Shown here: positions 50,765 through 59,495 of the stretch, piece by piece
Position numbering within the stretch: the stretch's first letter is position 1
How the letters are laid out: the number at the start of each line of letters is the position of its first letter
NCBI GenBank assembly: GCA_019634165.1
Contig: JAHQVT010000002.1
Coordinates: 231,230 to 295,229 of the forward strand
Source: Rhodospirillales bacterium
GTDB lineage: Bacteria; Pseudomonadota; Alphaproteobacteria; Rhodospirillales; Thalassospiraceae
DNA: 64,000 nt
Reading direction: 5' to 3'
Notes under the pieces: generated by a model
Told to the model about the DNA's origin: nothing
Databases searched by the model: none
The model's input: the letters and a program-made list of their open reading frames with translations, nothing else
Translations under genes and position numbers: made by a program

Positions 50765-50777
50765 TCGCAATTTGAAA
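50765..50777. promoter_or_regulatory. TCTCA-N3-TGAGA-like site shared by divergent operons
   Basis: TCGCA-ATT-TGAAA (two mismatches), centred 40 bp from the minus promoter and 59 bp from the plus promoter. A second dyad, GCGAGAGTCTCGC (50744-50756), lies beside it. Confidence 0.5.
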
Positions 50778-50828
50778 CTCTCACGTATTGAATTCACCAT
50801 TTTCAGCAGTTTTCCTCAGGTTTTTCTC

Positions 50829-50843
50829 TGGTCAGGAATTTGC
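50829..50843 (+). promoter_or_regulatory. Sigma-54 promoter of the epimerase gene
   Basis: TGGTCAGGAATTTGC, exact spacing. Predicted start about 50855, 27 nt before the ATG. Confidence 0.78.
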
Positions 50844-50881
50844 TCCTCTCATGCCAACACAATTTTTGTTCGGAGGAGACT

Positions 50882-51829
50882 ATGGCGAAATATCTTGTCA
50901 CCGGCGGTGCTGGTTTTATCGGATCTCATCTTTGCGACGCCTTGATTGCACGCGGTGATGAAGTTCGTGTTCTTGACAATCTATCTACTGGCAGGCGTGA
51001 AAACCTCGCATCTGAAGTTGAGTTCATTCTTGGCGATGTTACCGATGAAGACGCTGTTCAAAAGGCAAGTATCGACATTGATGGCTGTTTCCACCTCGCC
51101 GCAATTGCATCTGTTGCCCAATCGACCGAAGACTGGGTCGGCACCCATGAAGTTAACCTGACCGGTGCCATCCGGGTTCTTGATGCGGCGCGCGCAACCA
51201 AATTCCCTGTCGTTTATGCCAGCTCAGCCGCCGTCTATGGCGACAATGCCTCAATGCCACTATGCGAATCGGATCGCGCAAGCCCCCTCACCCCATATGG
51301 TGCAGACAAACTTGGCTGTGAACTCCATGCACGGGTTGCATCGGTTCTTCACAACATCCCCACCACCGGCATGCGGTTCTTTAATGTCTATGGCCCGCGC
51401 CAAGACCCGCGTTCCCCCTATTCAGGGGTCATCTCGATCTTTACCGATCGCCTGTCACGCTGTTTGAATATTCCGATCTTCGGCGATGGCCAACAATCGC
51501 GCGATTTCATCTTTGTCGGCGATGTTGTTCGTTTTCTGATTGCTGCGATGGACCGTGCAGATACCCGTGCCGCCATTTACAATGTGTGTTCTGGGCAATC
51601 GACCAACCTGCGGCAACTCGCACAGACACTGGCGACCGTTTCTGGCGTCACCCCGCAGATCGAATATTTGCCTGCCCGCCAAGGCGACATCCGCGCATCG
51701 CTCGGCGATCCGGCACGTGCAGCCAAAATACTTAATGTTCGCGCCGAAGTATCATTGGGTGAAGGTCTGTCACAGACGGTTTCCCATCACGTGACCACGA
51801 CGCTTGATACATCAAAAGCAGCGGAATAG
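50882..51829 (+). CDS. NAD-dependent sugar epimerase/dehydratase (UDP-hexose 4-epimerase type)
   Basis: 315-residue extended SDR. NAD motif TGGAGFIGSH (about 8-17); catalytic Ser in YASSAAVYG and Tyr/Lys in PYGADKLGCE; substrate loop RFFNVYGPRQDPRSPYSGVI. Resembles UDP-GlcNAc/UDP-glucose 4-epimerases (WbpP/GalE-like). Together with glmS and glmM it suggests the polymer contains GlcNAc/GalNAc-type sugars (inference). ATG 50882 follows GGAGGAG. It is the rightmost gene of the regulon. Confidence 0.9.
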   Translation: MAKYLVTGGAGFIGSHLCDALIARGDEVRVLDNLSTGRRENLASEVEFILGDVTDEDAVQKASIDIDGCFHLAAIASVAQSTEDWVGTHEVNLTGAIRVLDAARATKFPVVYASSAAVYGDNASMPLCESDRASPLTPYGADKLGCELHARVASVLHNIPTTGMRFFNVYGPRQDPRSPYSGVISIFTDRLSRCLNIPIFGDGQQSRDFIFVGDVVRFLIAAMDRADTRAAIYNVCSGQSTNLRQLAQTLATVSGVTPQIEYLPARQGDIRASLGDPARAAKILNVRAEVSLGEGLSQTVSHHVTTTLDTSKAAE

Positions 51830-51878
51830 CTTCAAATCTGTAAGCACTGCCAAAGCTTAACAAAACCCACTTCCAGAT

Positions 51879-51912
51879 TATGGAACGACATCACGTGAAA
51901 TGTCGTTCCATA
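51879..51912. repeat. Perfect inverted repeat after the epimerase gene
   Basis: Thirteen-base arms TATGGAACGACAT / ATGTCGTTCCATA with an 8-nt loop CACGTGAA, 50 bp after the stop. No T-run. It could end the epimerase transcript or be a protein-binding dyad. The rest of 51830-52039 shows nothing I can assign. Confidence 0.5.
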
Positions 51913-52039
51913 AGCCTACCGATGGATTTATGCGTTAATCACCAACGCTATTTATCAGCACCCCAAATGCCTTAGCTGAACAAGTCCACGTCGTCTTAAT
52001 TTTCGGGTGTCAGGTATTGGAATACCTGTGTATTCCCCC

Positions 52040-52825
52040 CTAACCCATCTCGCGTATTGGTCGGATCACCTGCACCAGCGGCCTTCCGTGATCATCACGT
52101 GAAACCTTGGTTTCAACCTGATAGACTTGGGCTAGGTTTTCTGGTGTCAGAACCTCAACCGGGGTTCCTGCTGCAACGATTTTTCCCGCTTCAAGCAAGA
52201 CAATTTTGTCGCAATATCGCGCGGCAAGATCCAGATCATGAAGGGCGGCGATGACAAGCCCCCCCCGTTTCGCCAACCTCTCGCGTACAAGGTCGAGAAC
52301 AACCATTCGCCAATGCAGATCAAGGGCCGATGTCGGTTCATCCAGCAACAAAACATCGGGATCACGCATCAATGCCAAGGCAAGCCCGACAAGTTGTCGC
52401 TTTCCGCCAGACAGAATATGCAAAGGCGACAAGGCAAAGTCTTTAAGACCCAGCCTTGTAAAAATATCCTCAATCCGATCGGCAAGCTCGCGATCGGAGA
52501 AATCAAGATCCAGCGCGCGCGCTGTGCTCCACATTAACTCCGTTGGCATCAATGCGCTTGGACTTGGCGGCGTTTGTGGCATCGTTGCGACACGTTGATG
52601 CCAAACGGCCTGATCCATATCGCCTCGATGACACCCATCAAGGGTGATACTGCCATTGTGGGATTTTTCGCCCGTCAAGCACCGCATCAAGGTTGATTTT
52701 CCCGATGCGTTTGGCCCCAAAAGCCCCAACACATCGTCATCCTGCAAATCGGGTACATCGACATCATGCAATATCGGGGTTCGGCCATAGGACGCCGAAA
52801 TGCCCGTCGCGGAAAATCTGGTCAT
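52040..52825 (-). CDS. Iron-siderophore-type ABC transporter, ATP-binding protein
   Basis: 261-residue FecE/FhuC-type ATPase. Walker A is GPNASGKST, the signature is LSGGKRQ, Walker B is VLLLDEPTSALD, the H-loop is ALHDL. The frame is open far upstream, but ATG 52825 overlaps the permease stop by 4 bp and gives the family N-terminus. Powers import of ferric siderophore or a similar chelate. Last gene of the unit. Confidence 0.92.
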   Translation of the reverse strand: MTRFSATGISASYGRTPILHDVDVPDLQDDDVLGLLGPNASGKSTLMRCLTGEKSHNGSITLDGCHRGDMDQAVWHQRVATMPQTPPSPSALMPTELMWSTARALDLDFSDRELADRIEDIFTRLGLKDFALSPLHILSGGKRQLVGLALALMRDPDVLLLDEPTSALDLHWRMVVLDLVRERLAKRGGLVIAALHDLDLAARYCDKIVLLEAGKIVAAGTPVEVLTPENLAQVYQVETKVSRDDHGRPLVQVIRPIREMG

Positions 52826-53871
52826 ACTGTTTTCCTCCGCCCGGCAAGCAAGCCCAGAAAAACCGGAACGCCGACAACAGCGGTCAAAATACCAACCGGA
52901 ATGATAATGCCCGGGATCAGCGCCTTGGACAGGAAGGATGCCAACGACAAAATCAATGCCCCGCATATGGCTGATCCGGGGACCAACATCCGATGGTCTT
53001 CGCCCAATAACAACCGGGCAATATGCGGCCCAACCAGCCCTATAAATCCGATTGCTCCGACGAAACAAACGGCAAACGCGGCCAATATGGAAATGCGCAG
53101 GATAACCCACATCCGCAACCGCGCAACATTGATGCCCATGCTACGCGCGTGTGCTTCGCCACCGCGTAACAAGGTCATAATCCAGACGTGGCGTAAGGAA
53201 AATGGCAACACTGCAATCAAACAAGCACTGACCAGACCGACTTCAAGCCATCCCGCACGGGTAAGATTGCCGATGGTCCAAAACACGATTTGCTGAACGG
53301 CTTCGGCACTCGCAAGATATTGCAATCCCGCTGTAAGCGCGTTGCACAGAAACACCAGTGCAATACCGAACAAAACAACGGTTTCACGTGCCCCGCCACT
53401 CCAACCTACGATCAAAAGAATCAACACCCCAGCGCCAAGCGCAAACACCAAAGCCATCCCCGGCAATATCGCGGTTTCCGGCAAAAACGGCAGAACCGGG
53501 AAAACCACAATAGCCAGACTAGCCCCCAAAACGGCCGCCGATGAAACGCCCAAAGTGAATGGGCTGGCCAATGGGTTATCAAGGATTGTTTGGGTTTCAA
53601 TCCCCGCCAATCCCAATGCGGCCCCCACTGCAAGTGCAATCAAGGCATCGGGCAATCGGACGTCCCACAAGATAATCCGGTGACGCAAATCAAGCGATTG
53701 AGGATCAATAATCCCCCCAAGAATATCCATGATCGCAAGTCCGGCTGGCCCCGCCATCAAATCAAGCACCAGACAAAACACCAGCGCCAATATCATGCCT
53801 AAAACAATCAGCACGCGCCGACGATGGATCGTGCCAAACCGATGATAAAGGGAAAACTCAGCGGGCATCAT
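52822..53871 (-). CDS. Iron-siderophore-type ABC transporter, permease (FecCD family)
   Basis: 349 residues with about nine to ten TM segments. FecCD landmarks are LRHRIILWDVRLPDALIALAVGAALGLAGIETQTILDNPLASPFTLGVSSAA near 50-100 and GFIGLVGPHIARLLLGEDHR near 265-285. ATG 53871 (or 53868) lies within the end of the binding-protein gene, giving a 14-bp overlap; the longer frame upstream lacks family features. Confidence 0.92.
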   Translation of the reverse strand: MMPAEFSLYHRFGTIHRRRVLIVLGMILALVFCLVLDLMAGPAGLAIMDILGGIIDPQSLDLRHRIILWDVRLPDALIALAVGAALGLAGIETQTILDNPLASPFTLGVSSAAVLGASLAIVVFPVLPFLPETAILPGMALVFALGAGVLILLIVGWSGGARETVVLFGIALVFLCNALTAGLQYLASAEAVQQIVFWTIGNLTRAGWLEVGLVSACLIAVLPFSLRHVWIMTLLRGGEAHARSMGINVARLRMWVILRISILAAFAVCFVGAIGFIGLVGPHIARLLLGEDHRMLVPGSAICGALILSLASFLSKALIPGIIIPVGILTAVVGVPVFLGLLAGRRKTV

Positions 53872-54991
53872 GATGCACCGTCGCACTATGGACACCTTCA
53901 AGATCAAACGGCAGCCAAGTGTCGTAAATATATTGCATGGTCTGTTCCGAATTAAGGTCAGCAAACAGATCCGGATGGATCCAGGTTGCAAACGCTTCAA
54001 GTGCCACGATGTTAAAAGGAGAATTATAGAAATTGTGCCAGATGCTGTGCGCCCGACCATTGCGAACCGCATCAAGTGCGGCGAATTCCGGTGCCGCCAA
54101 ATAGCGCGCCAGACTGTCTGCTGCCATATCAGCGCTCATTCCCGTGCCAAGGGCAACCGGCAATGCACCGCCGCGATATTCACGCACCGTCCCAGATGCC
54201 GTACCAATCCAGACATCGGGGTTTTCGGTCAGCAAAAACTCGGCGGTATGCTGTGCTGTTGGACCGGGGGCGACTGCATCGGCGATATTAAGACCACCTG
54301 CTTGCCCCACGAACGGCCCCAACATGCCTTCGGCCATGCCCCAGCAACATTCAAACCGTCCCGGATGTGCCTGCAAAAATACTGTTGGCCGCACCTTAAT
54401 CCCCGCAACCCGTTCACGGATCATATCAAGTCGGCTTTGGTAAAATTCGGTATAGTCACTGGCGCGGTCTTCGGCCTGCAAAACGCGACCAAGAATTTCG
54501 ATCGAAGGCAGCGTGTTGTTCAGCGGATCTGCGCGAAAATCAATAAAGATGATTTGCGTCCCCGCCGCTGTAAGCTGCTCAATCATCTCGGCATTTTTGG
54601 CACCCGGACCATGATCGCTTAGGCCAAAAATTGCCACTTGAGGCGCCAGATCGATGATTTTCTCGACCGAAACGCTATCTGCACTGCTTCCCCCAAACAA
54701 CGGAATATCCCGTGCCGTTGGGAACTTTGCAAAAAGCTGTCGTTCCAGATCGGGTTGCGTCCAGCCAAGTGGCGTCATCATCCCAACCACACCACGCACC
54801 GGGTCGGTTGGCTGTAACAATGCCAAAAGCGAAATATATCGCCCTTCACTGATGACCATCCGCTTTATCGGCGTTTCAATATTGACTTGCCGTCCGGCAA
54901 GATCGGTTATTTCAATCGTTTCAGCCCGCACAGGCAGACTTGCCATCAGACCGAAACCGATCAGAAAAACTGTGTGCAACCAATGTGGCAT
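53858..54991 (-). CDS. Iron-siderophore-type ABC transporter, substrate-binding protein
   Basis: 377 residues; signal peptide ending near SLPVRA. FepB/BtuF-like (Peripla_BP_2): ITDLAGRQVNIETPIKRMVI at the start, then EKIIDLAPQVAIFGL and the C-terminal WIHPDLF, typical of iron-chelate binding proteins. It starts a three-gene operon with overlapping permease and ATPase. A terminator separates it from the TonB receptor upstream. Confidence 0.9.
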   Translation of the reverse strand: MPHWLHTVFLIGFGLMASLPVRAETIEITDLAGRQVNIETPIKRMVISEGRYISLLALLQPTDPVRGVVGMMTPLGWTQPDLERQLFAKFPTARDIPLFGGSSADSVSVEKIIDLAPQVAIFGLSDHGPGAKNAEMIEQLTAAGTQIIFIDFRADPLNNTLPSIEILGRVLQAEDRASDYTEFYQSRLDMIRERVAGIKVRPTVFLQAHPGRFECCWGMAEGMLGPFVGQAGGLNIADAVAPGPTAQHTAEFLLTENPDVWIGTASGTVREYRGGALPVALGTGMSADMAADSLARYLAAPEFAALDAVRNGRAHSIWHNFYNSPFNIVALEAFATWIHPDLFADLNSEQTMQYIYDTWLPFDLEGVHSATVHHDAR

Positions 54992-55011
54992 GCCACTTTG
55001 CCTCCGTAACA

Positions 55012-55043
55012 GAAAAACCCGGGACCGGCGAACCGGTCCCAGG
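55012..55043 (-). terminator. Rho-independent terminator after the TonB-dependent receptor
   Basis: On the minus strand, GGGACCGG-TTCG-CCGGTCCC with extra flanking pairs, then GGGTTTTTC. The UUCG-type tetraloop adds stability. It sits between the receptor and the ABC importer. Confidence 0.9.
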
Positions 55044-55068
55044 TAATGCTAAGAAATGGTCAAAAATT

Positions 55069-57354
55069 CTAGAAACGTGCTTTGGCCATCAACAAGAAAG
55101 AACGGCCTGGTTCATACAGCGGAACGACGTTGCTGAAGTCTTGGCCATAGCTTGCCCGATCTGCAAATTCTTCATCGAAGATGTTATTTGCTTCGATCCG
55201 GAACGTCAGAAAATCAGCTGCTTCGGGTTGGTATTCCGCGTAAAGGCCAACGACCTCATAGGCATCCTGTGCCCCACCGCCGGCATCTACCGTATCGGTG
55301 TTTTTCAATGCCGCATCCAGCGTACCACCAACGGTCAGGCTATAGGGATCAATCCGATGAGCAGCTTCAAGCGCGATCACCCGGCCAAGCGGCGCACCAA
55401 AATACTGTGTTCCGTCTGAATTTCCGGCTTTGCCATTTAGGCTGATTTCACTGTCGGTATAGGATGCACGGACAAAGCCCGCCCCCCAATTGTACCCAGC
55501 CCCAAGGTTGTAACCACGTGTTTCAAAATCCGCCAAAACCGACGGGCCTGCGGTCGAGGCATTATAGCCGGGATCACGGGCGTTATCGAATACGCTACGG
55601 AACAAACCCGCATTGAAGCTGAAACCTTCGTGGTGCATTTCAAACCCGGTCGTATAATTTTCCGAACGAACAGGCTTGATACCCTTGCTGTAATCCCATT
55701 CCTTATTGAGGATAAAGTTCTCGGCCAGTGCGATCCCCCCCCAAACATTTGAATAACCGGCATTGACCGTCAGAAAATCAGTTACATCAAATGTGGCAGA
55801 TACGTTGCCGCTCAGACCTTCATTTTCGATTTCGGTCCCTTCAAGACCGGTAAATTTCTGAGTATCACCACGAAGACCGAATGACAGATGCAGCGGATCA
55901 AGCGGTTGAATGCGTGCCTGCGCATAAATACCAAGATTGATTGCTTCCTCTTCGACATTGGTCGTTGGGCTATCAAGTTCTGCAATATCATCATAAAAAT
56001 CGACACCCGCCGTGACCGTATCGCGTTCGGTTAGGTTGAAGTCATTTTCAAACTTGCCTGAAATGCTGCTGGTCGTGCCACGGCTTTGGGTTGTCAAAGG
56101 TGCGTAAAGATATGTCTCGCTATATGCCAGAACCGCTTTTGGGTCCCACAGTCCTGTGGCATCGGATTGACCGTAATTAAAGGCAAAGTTGCGGCGGCGC
56201 ATATCATAGCCAAGCTCGGCAGGCTGCGTTCGGTTGGTCAGGTCTGTCATATTGGCACGATACGGACGGCGTGCCCGGTCACGGACCTGTTCACCGGAAA
56301 ACTCGAACCGATGACCACTTTGGGCTTCATAAGCCGACTTGATCAAACCCGAACGCATATCTGGTTCGGTGCCAGCCACCTGATTACCAGTACCTGCTTC
56401 GTAATCATCACCCTTGGCCCATTTGAAATAGCCAAGCAGCTCTAAGCTGCCCACGCGGCCATAAGATGACAGGTCGTTGGTAATCGTTTCGCTGTTTGTG
56501 TCGTACGATGCTTTGACAAACCCGCCAACCGAACGGCCTGGCTCCAAAACATCGGCAACATCAACGGTTTCATAGACAATCGCACCACCAAGTGCTGCCG
56601 GGCCAGCATCAGCCGGCGCAACCCCCGGATCAATACGGGCTGCTTTCAGCAGGCTGGGATCAATCAGATTGGTACCGCTATGATGGAAGACCTTGTTGTT
56701 CTGACGGGCACCATCAATGCTGACTGCAAGATTGGTTTCCTCAATCGCGTTCACATAAAGCTTCTGGTTCAGTGGCACAGACCCACCAACCGAAACACCA
56801 GATTCACCGGCAAAAAGTTGTTTGACGTCTTGTGGGTTCCGGCGGTCCAGATCTTCACGGGTAACGCGGATTGAATTGGCGCGATCTGCTGCACCGGGGC
56901 GATCATCGGCAACGCTTGCTGCCTCAACCAGGATCGGACTAAGCATAACGTCTGATCCGCTGCTGCTTTGTGCCGAACTGGTTACCGTAATCGAACCATC
57001 GCCTGCCATCCGGTAAACAAGCCCGGTTCCCGCCAAAAGCCCCTGAAGAGCCGCCTCGGCGTTCATACGGCCAACAACCCCGTTGGTTTCCACGCCACGT
57101 ACGACGTCACCATGGGCTGAAATCTGAAGGCCCGATTGCTGCCCGAAAATGGCCAGCGCATCCGCAAGCGACTGCTCGGCAATGTCGAAATCATATTGCT
57201 GGCTGGCTTGTGCCAATTCATCAATCGTCGTTTCGACCGGTATAAGTCCCGTCTTACTTTCCGCAGCACTGGCCGAAAATGCCATCCCCGAAACTGCGAA
57301 TGCCGATAACGCTGTCGACATCGCAAATACGCGACGCCATTTCCCCGAAGTCAT
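55069..57354 (-). CDS. TonB-dependent receptor with STN signalling domain
   Basis: 761 residues. ATG 57354 gives a signal region ending MAFSASA; ATG 57375 is an in-frame alternative. An STN domain (FDIAEQSLADALAIFGQQSG, about 60-125) for contact with FecR is followed by the plug (DVKQLFAGESGVSVGG; NLAVSIDGARQNN; GPAALGGAIVYET) and a 22-strand-type barrel ending in aromatic Phe (MAKARF). Outer-membrane uptake of an iron chelate, signalling to FecR/FecI encoded upstream. The SIDGARQNNKVFHHSGT stretch is reminiscent of heme/siderophore receptors; substrate not assignable. Confidence 0.92.
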   Translation of the reverse strand: MTSGKWRRVFAMSTALSAFAVSGMAFSASAAESKTGLIPVETTIDELAQASQQYDFDIAEQSLADALAIFGQQSGLQISAHGDVVRGVETNGVVGRMNAEAALQGLLAGTGLVYRMAGDGSITVTSSAQSSSGSDVMLSPILVEAASVADDRPGAADRANSIRVTREDLDRRNPQDVKQLFAGESGVSVGGSVPLNQKLYVNAIEETNLAVSIDGARQNNKVFHHSGTNLIDPSLLKAARIDPGVAPADAGPAALGGAIVYETVDVADVLEPGRSVGGFVKASYDTNSETITNDLSSYGRVGSLELLGYFKWAKGDDYEAGTGNQVAGTEPDMRSGLIKSAYEAQSGHRFEFSGEQVRDRARRPYRANMTDLTNRTQPAELGYDMRRRNFAFNYGQSDATGLWDPKAVLAYSETYLYAPLTTQSRGTTSSISGKFENDFNLTERDTVTAGVDFYDDIAELDSPTTNVEEEAINLGIYAQARIQPLDPLHLSFGLRGDTQKFTGLEGTEIENEGLSGNVSATFDVTDFLTVNAGYSNVWGGIALAENFILNKEWDYSKGIKPVRSENYTTGFEMHHEGFSFNAGLFRSVFDNARDPGYNASTAGPSVLADFETRGYNLGAGYNWGAGFVRASYTDSEISLNGKAGNSDGTQYFGAPLGRVIALEAAHRIDPYSLTVGGTLDAALKNTDTVDAGGGAQDAYEVVGLYAEYQPEAADFLTFRIEANNIFDEEFADRASYGQDFSNVVPLYEPGRSFLLMAKARF

Positions 57355-57536
57355 CGGCAAATTACCCTCTAACATTAAGAACAGTCTCCGCTTGGTTTTA
57401 TGTTTATGCAAAACGGGCAAATTGCAAATGCGACTTAAATTCACCCTTTAACCAAACAACGAGGGGGGACGTGGCGATATTCAAAAAAACTTCAAACTTT
57501 TTGAAAATCGTTCTTTTCCGACAGAATTTTTGATGC

Positions 57537-58580
57537 CTATTTTGGGGAAAGAATTAGGACCCAAGGGGAAATTTCACGAAGAACCGCACCCTGAGCATCG
57601 GCCATTGCGGCAAGTGCTGCTTTGGGGTCATCAAGGTTATAAATCCCGGTCAATGGTTCATTTCCCAAAGCATCATCACTGATCAAAATCCAACCATCAA
57701 AATACCGACCGACAATCTCGACAATTTCGGCAACCGGTTGATCCTTTGCAATCACCCGCCCCTGACGCCATGCCGCCACCAGTGCAGGCGCAATCGTCTG
57801 GCGGACAAACTGTCCATCTGGACCCACATGCACCATGTCACCTGCACCAAGTTCGGGGGTGCTTTCAGAAACACCTTTACGGGTATATTTCACCTGAACT
57901 CGCCCATGTTCGACAACAACATCAACACCATAGGCACCGCTCCGAACATCAAATGCAGTGCCAAGAACGGTGGTTTGCGTATCCCCCGAAATCACACGAA
58001 ACGGACGATCAGGCATGGAAACCACGTCGAAAAAGGCCTCGCCGTGGTGTAGCTCGACATGCCGTTCATCTTTGAAATCACCCAGTGATACTGCGCTATC
58101 AGGTGCAAGATGCAACACACTGCCATCAGGCAGTTCAACAACGCGCACTTCGCCAGTTGAACTAAGATAATCTGCATTCAGATCAATGACCCAACCCGGC
58201 AGGACAAAGACCAGCAAACAAGCAACAAGTGCAAATCCCGTCAGCCCAATTGGGAATGAACGTTTCCAGAATGGCTGCCTATCCTGCTCATGGAACGATC
58301 CATCCGGACGGGCATCCATATCGGGCATCTGATTAATCCGAGGGTCACGTGATATAACTGCTCGCGTTTGCGCTCTCTTGCTCTGCCATTCATTGGCATG
58401 AACCGGAACGGTCATATCAAGCATTTGCCATACGCGAAGTGTTTCGTCCCAGTCGGCGCGGTTTTCATCACTGCTTTCAAGCCACGCATCATGGCGCGCA
58501 CGTAAATCCCAATCATCGGGGTCGTCGCTAAGCAATGCGATCCATTCACTTGCTGAGTTTGACGTTTTCATGTCCTTCAT
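57537..58580 (-). CDS. FecR-family anti-sigma/signal-transducing membrane protein
   Basis: 347 residues. N-terminal FecR_N helical domain (ASEWIALLSDDPDDWDLRAR; WDETLRVWQML), one TM (about 120-140), periplasmic FecR domain (VELPDGSVLHLAPDSAVSL; HGEAFFDVV), and a C-terminal STN-like domain (PVAEIVEIVGRYFDGWILI). It passes the signal from the receptor to the sigma factor. Start is uncertain: ATG 58580 is used, 58571 and 58598 are alternatives. Confidence 0.9.
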   Translation of the reverse strand: MKDMKTSNSASEWIALLSDDPDDWDLRARHDAWLESSDENRADWDETLRVWQMLDMTVPVHANEWQSKRAQTRAVISRDPRINQMPDMDARPDGSFHEQDRQPFWKRSFPIGLTGFALVACLLVFVLPGWVIDLNADYLSSTGEVRVVELPDGSVLHLAPDSAVSLGDFKDERHVELHHGEAFFDVVSMPDRPFRVISGDTQTTVLGTAFDVRSGAYGVDVVVEHGRVQVKYTRKGVSESTPELGAGDMVHVGPDGQFVRQTIAPALVAAWRQGRVIAKDQPVAEIVEIVGRYFDGWILISDDALGNEPLTGIYNLDDPKAALAAMADAQGAVLREISPWVLILSPK

Positions 58581-58736
58581 CGCCTCGCATCTCTCCATGT
58601 GTCTTACAGGACTGCGGCCGCGTTTGCGGTCCATTTCACGGGATTTTTCATGTCCTGACACATTGCGTTGCTTCCATATTGAATAAACGATGGCCGTATG
58701 CTGGATTTTCAATTTTTCCGCATTTTTAGCGCTCGC

Positions 58737-59267
58737 TTATTTCCCCTTCGCCAAACCGGACTTGCAATGTTCGATCGCATCGGTCACCAGCGCGTGCGCC
58801 GTACCAACAGAAACATCAAGCCTTGCAGCAATTTCGGTAAATTTGCAGCCCCCAAACCGGTGCATTTCAAGGGCGATGCGCGATCGATCGGGCAATTCAG
58901 CCAGCACCTGTTCTAATAGGCGCAATTCGCTGCGCGCGATGGCCTGGGCTTCGGGATCGGGTCGATCTTCGGCGATGTCGTCGGTAAGGTTGCTTTCATT
59001 CACCCCGACATAGGCATTTTCACGCCCGATCTTACGGCTGCCGTCTATGGCAAGGTTGCGCACAATCCGAAAAATATACCCGACCGGCTCATCAAGCCGA
59101 TCATCCATCTGAACCGCCCGTGCCCGTTCCAGCCGGAAATAAGCATCCTGGACGACATCCTCAGCCAAGGCACGGTCTCCGATGATTTTGCGCGCGTATT
59201 TAACCAGTTCGCGCCGACGGGTCACGAACAGAGCGAGCAATTCCTCGTCGCGCCAAGTCGCAACCAT
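58737..59267 (-). CDS. FecI-type ECF sigma factor
   Basis: 176 residues. Region 2 includes YARKIIGDRALAEDVVQDAY and VGYIFRIVRNLAIDGSRK; region 4 includes LPDRSRIALEMHRFGGCKFT followed by EIAARLDVSVGTAHALV. ATG 59267 follows GGGGGCTT. It should direct transcription of the adjacent receptor. The 59268-59495 spacer to the secretion genes shows no gene. Confidence 0.92.
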   Translation of the reverse strand: MVATWRDEELLALFVTRRRELVKYARKIIGDRALAEDVVQDAYFRLERARAVQMDDRLDEPVGYIFRIVRNLAIDGSRKIGRENAYVGVNESNLTDDIAEDRPDPEAQAIARSELRLLEQVLAELPDRSRIALEMHRFGGCKFTEIAARLDVSVGTAHALVTDAIEHCKSGLAKGK

Positions 59268-59495
59268 AAGCCCCCAACAAATCACATTGCGCAGAAAAGC
59301 AACTGCGACTTGTTTGCATTTAATGTGAATTTCGCATGCTGTCAAACATCCGAGTGACTATCGGATTTAAAAAGACAGGACGGCCGTGAGTTTTTTGCCA
59401 AATGGGAGCACCACAAACGGGTCGCTTTTAGGAAGGGTGATCGGCGGAATGATTGGTAAAAGGCCATGCTTCGGTAAGGATAAGATGGTCCGATC

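Noticed and set aside
21255..51829. Assignment of the locus to the classic XrtA/PrsK-PrsR exosortase system
   Set aside because: The kinase is a HAMP-PAS hybrid with receiver and HPt, not PrsK. The set of kinase, activator, STAS and SypE-like proteins fits Syp better, and the substrate tail is PSP, not PEP.
53870..54622. Long plus-strand open frame (250 codons) antisense to the iron-chelate binding protein
   Set aside because: Composition rich in R/H/C/Q, no family features, and the opposite strand has a clear operon with overlapping genes.
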